Positions 63,740 to 64,000 of a stretch of DNA of 64,000 nucleotides are shown here, piece after piece; positions within the stretch are counted from its first letter, which is position 1; every line of letters starts with the position of its first letter. Source of the DNA: Temnothorax longispinosus. Taxonomy: Eukaryota > Arthropoda > Insecta > Hymenoptera > Formicidae. The position numbers and the translations under genes are program-made. The notes under the pieces are model-generated. The model saw only the letters and a program-made list of their open reading frames with translations, was not told where the DNA came from and did not search any database. The DNA lies in NCBI RefSeq assembly GCF_030848805.1, contig NC_092361.1:6076001-6140000 (forward strand). The letters run 5' to 3'.

Positions 63740-64000
63740 AGATCCGGAGATCTAGTCATGACACGCGGTAGAACGAGAGGATGTTACGTGCTATTTAAGG
63801 ACAAGAGAGAATCGCTAGAATTATACTTATGTCGACTTACAGATAGATTTTATAGAGCGCTGTGTACACTTGGCCATCGATTCGACAAGCGTTCCGACCT
63901 TTATCGCGAAACGCCGATTAGACTAGTTTGATATTTCACGCTGAGACCTGCGCGACGGAAAAAGGGGAGGGGGAAAAATACATACAACAATATATTAGCG
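63740..64000. other. TMEM18 3' UTR
   Basis: No further gene. No clear AATAAA before the window ends. Confidence 0.5.

Overview
The window is eukaryotic nuclear DNA, almost certainly from an insect. Genes are multi-exon with GT-AG introns, often under 150 bp. Promoters are CpG-rich and lie in AT-rich intergenic DNA. The proteins are insect-like, including a single ADAR of the ADAR2/Drosophila type. A hymenopteran, possibly an ant, is my guess, but nothing in the sequence proves it.

Layout, left to right. 1-1451: CpG-rich DNA. 1452-3938 (+): histone H4K20 methyltransferase PR-Set7/KMT5A. 6945-10498 (+): FBXL4-type F-box/LRR protein whose last codons lie in a palindrome. 10.6-15.5 kb: repeats (tandem and inverted ~200-bp families, then an exactly 1-kb foldback element). 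16323-16973 (+): a possible small unknown three-coding-exon gene. 20561-24089 (-): LZTR1 (kelch-BTB), ten exons, one GC-AG intron. 24.9-25.7 kb: two adjacent non-autonomous DNA transposons. 28013-33167 (-): the DH-PH part of a PLEKHG5-type RhoGEF. 34985-35484: a 500-N assembly gap.

35485-51600 is the remarkable part. It begins with a broken duplicate of the 5' end of the sulfite oxidase gene, fused in frame to a truncated ADAR double-stranded-RNA-binding exon. Six tandem ~707-bp intervals follow. Each is an exon pair able to encode an extra copy of ADAR dsRBD1 (106 residues, phase-compatible). Then come the ADAR dsRBD1-dsRBD2-deaminase exons, which carry three separate 1-nt deletions. Between ADAR and the real sulfite oxidase gene sit several MITEs (one inside another) and a 5.9-kb near-perfect palindrome, inserted in a copy of DNA whose uninterrupted version is visible at 35.5 kb. 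50813-53140 (+): sulfite oxidase, intact. 54158-57200 (+): ARMH3, and 57594-59841 (-): mitochondrial prolyl-tRNA synthetase PARS2, convergent. 60791-63739 (+): TMEM18.

The housekeeping genes look ordinary: conserved, intact and phase-consistent at every junction. The novelty lies in the ADAR-SUOX interval. It looks like a recent structural rearrangement involving microhomology, MITEs and palindromes. It has amplified an RNA-binding exon pair, made a SUOX-ADAR chimeric reading frame, and probably left a second ADAR copy unassembled in or beyond the gap.
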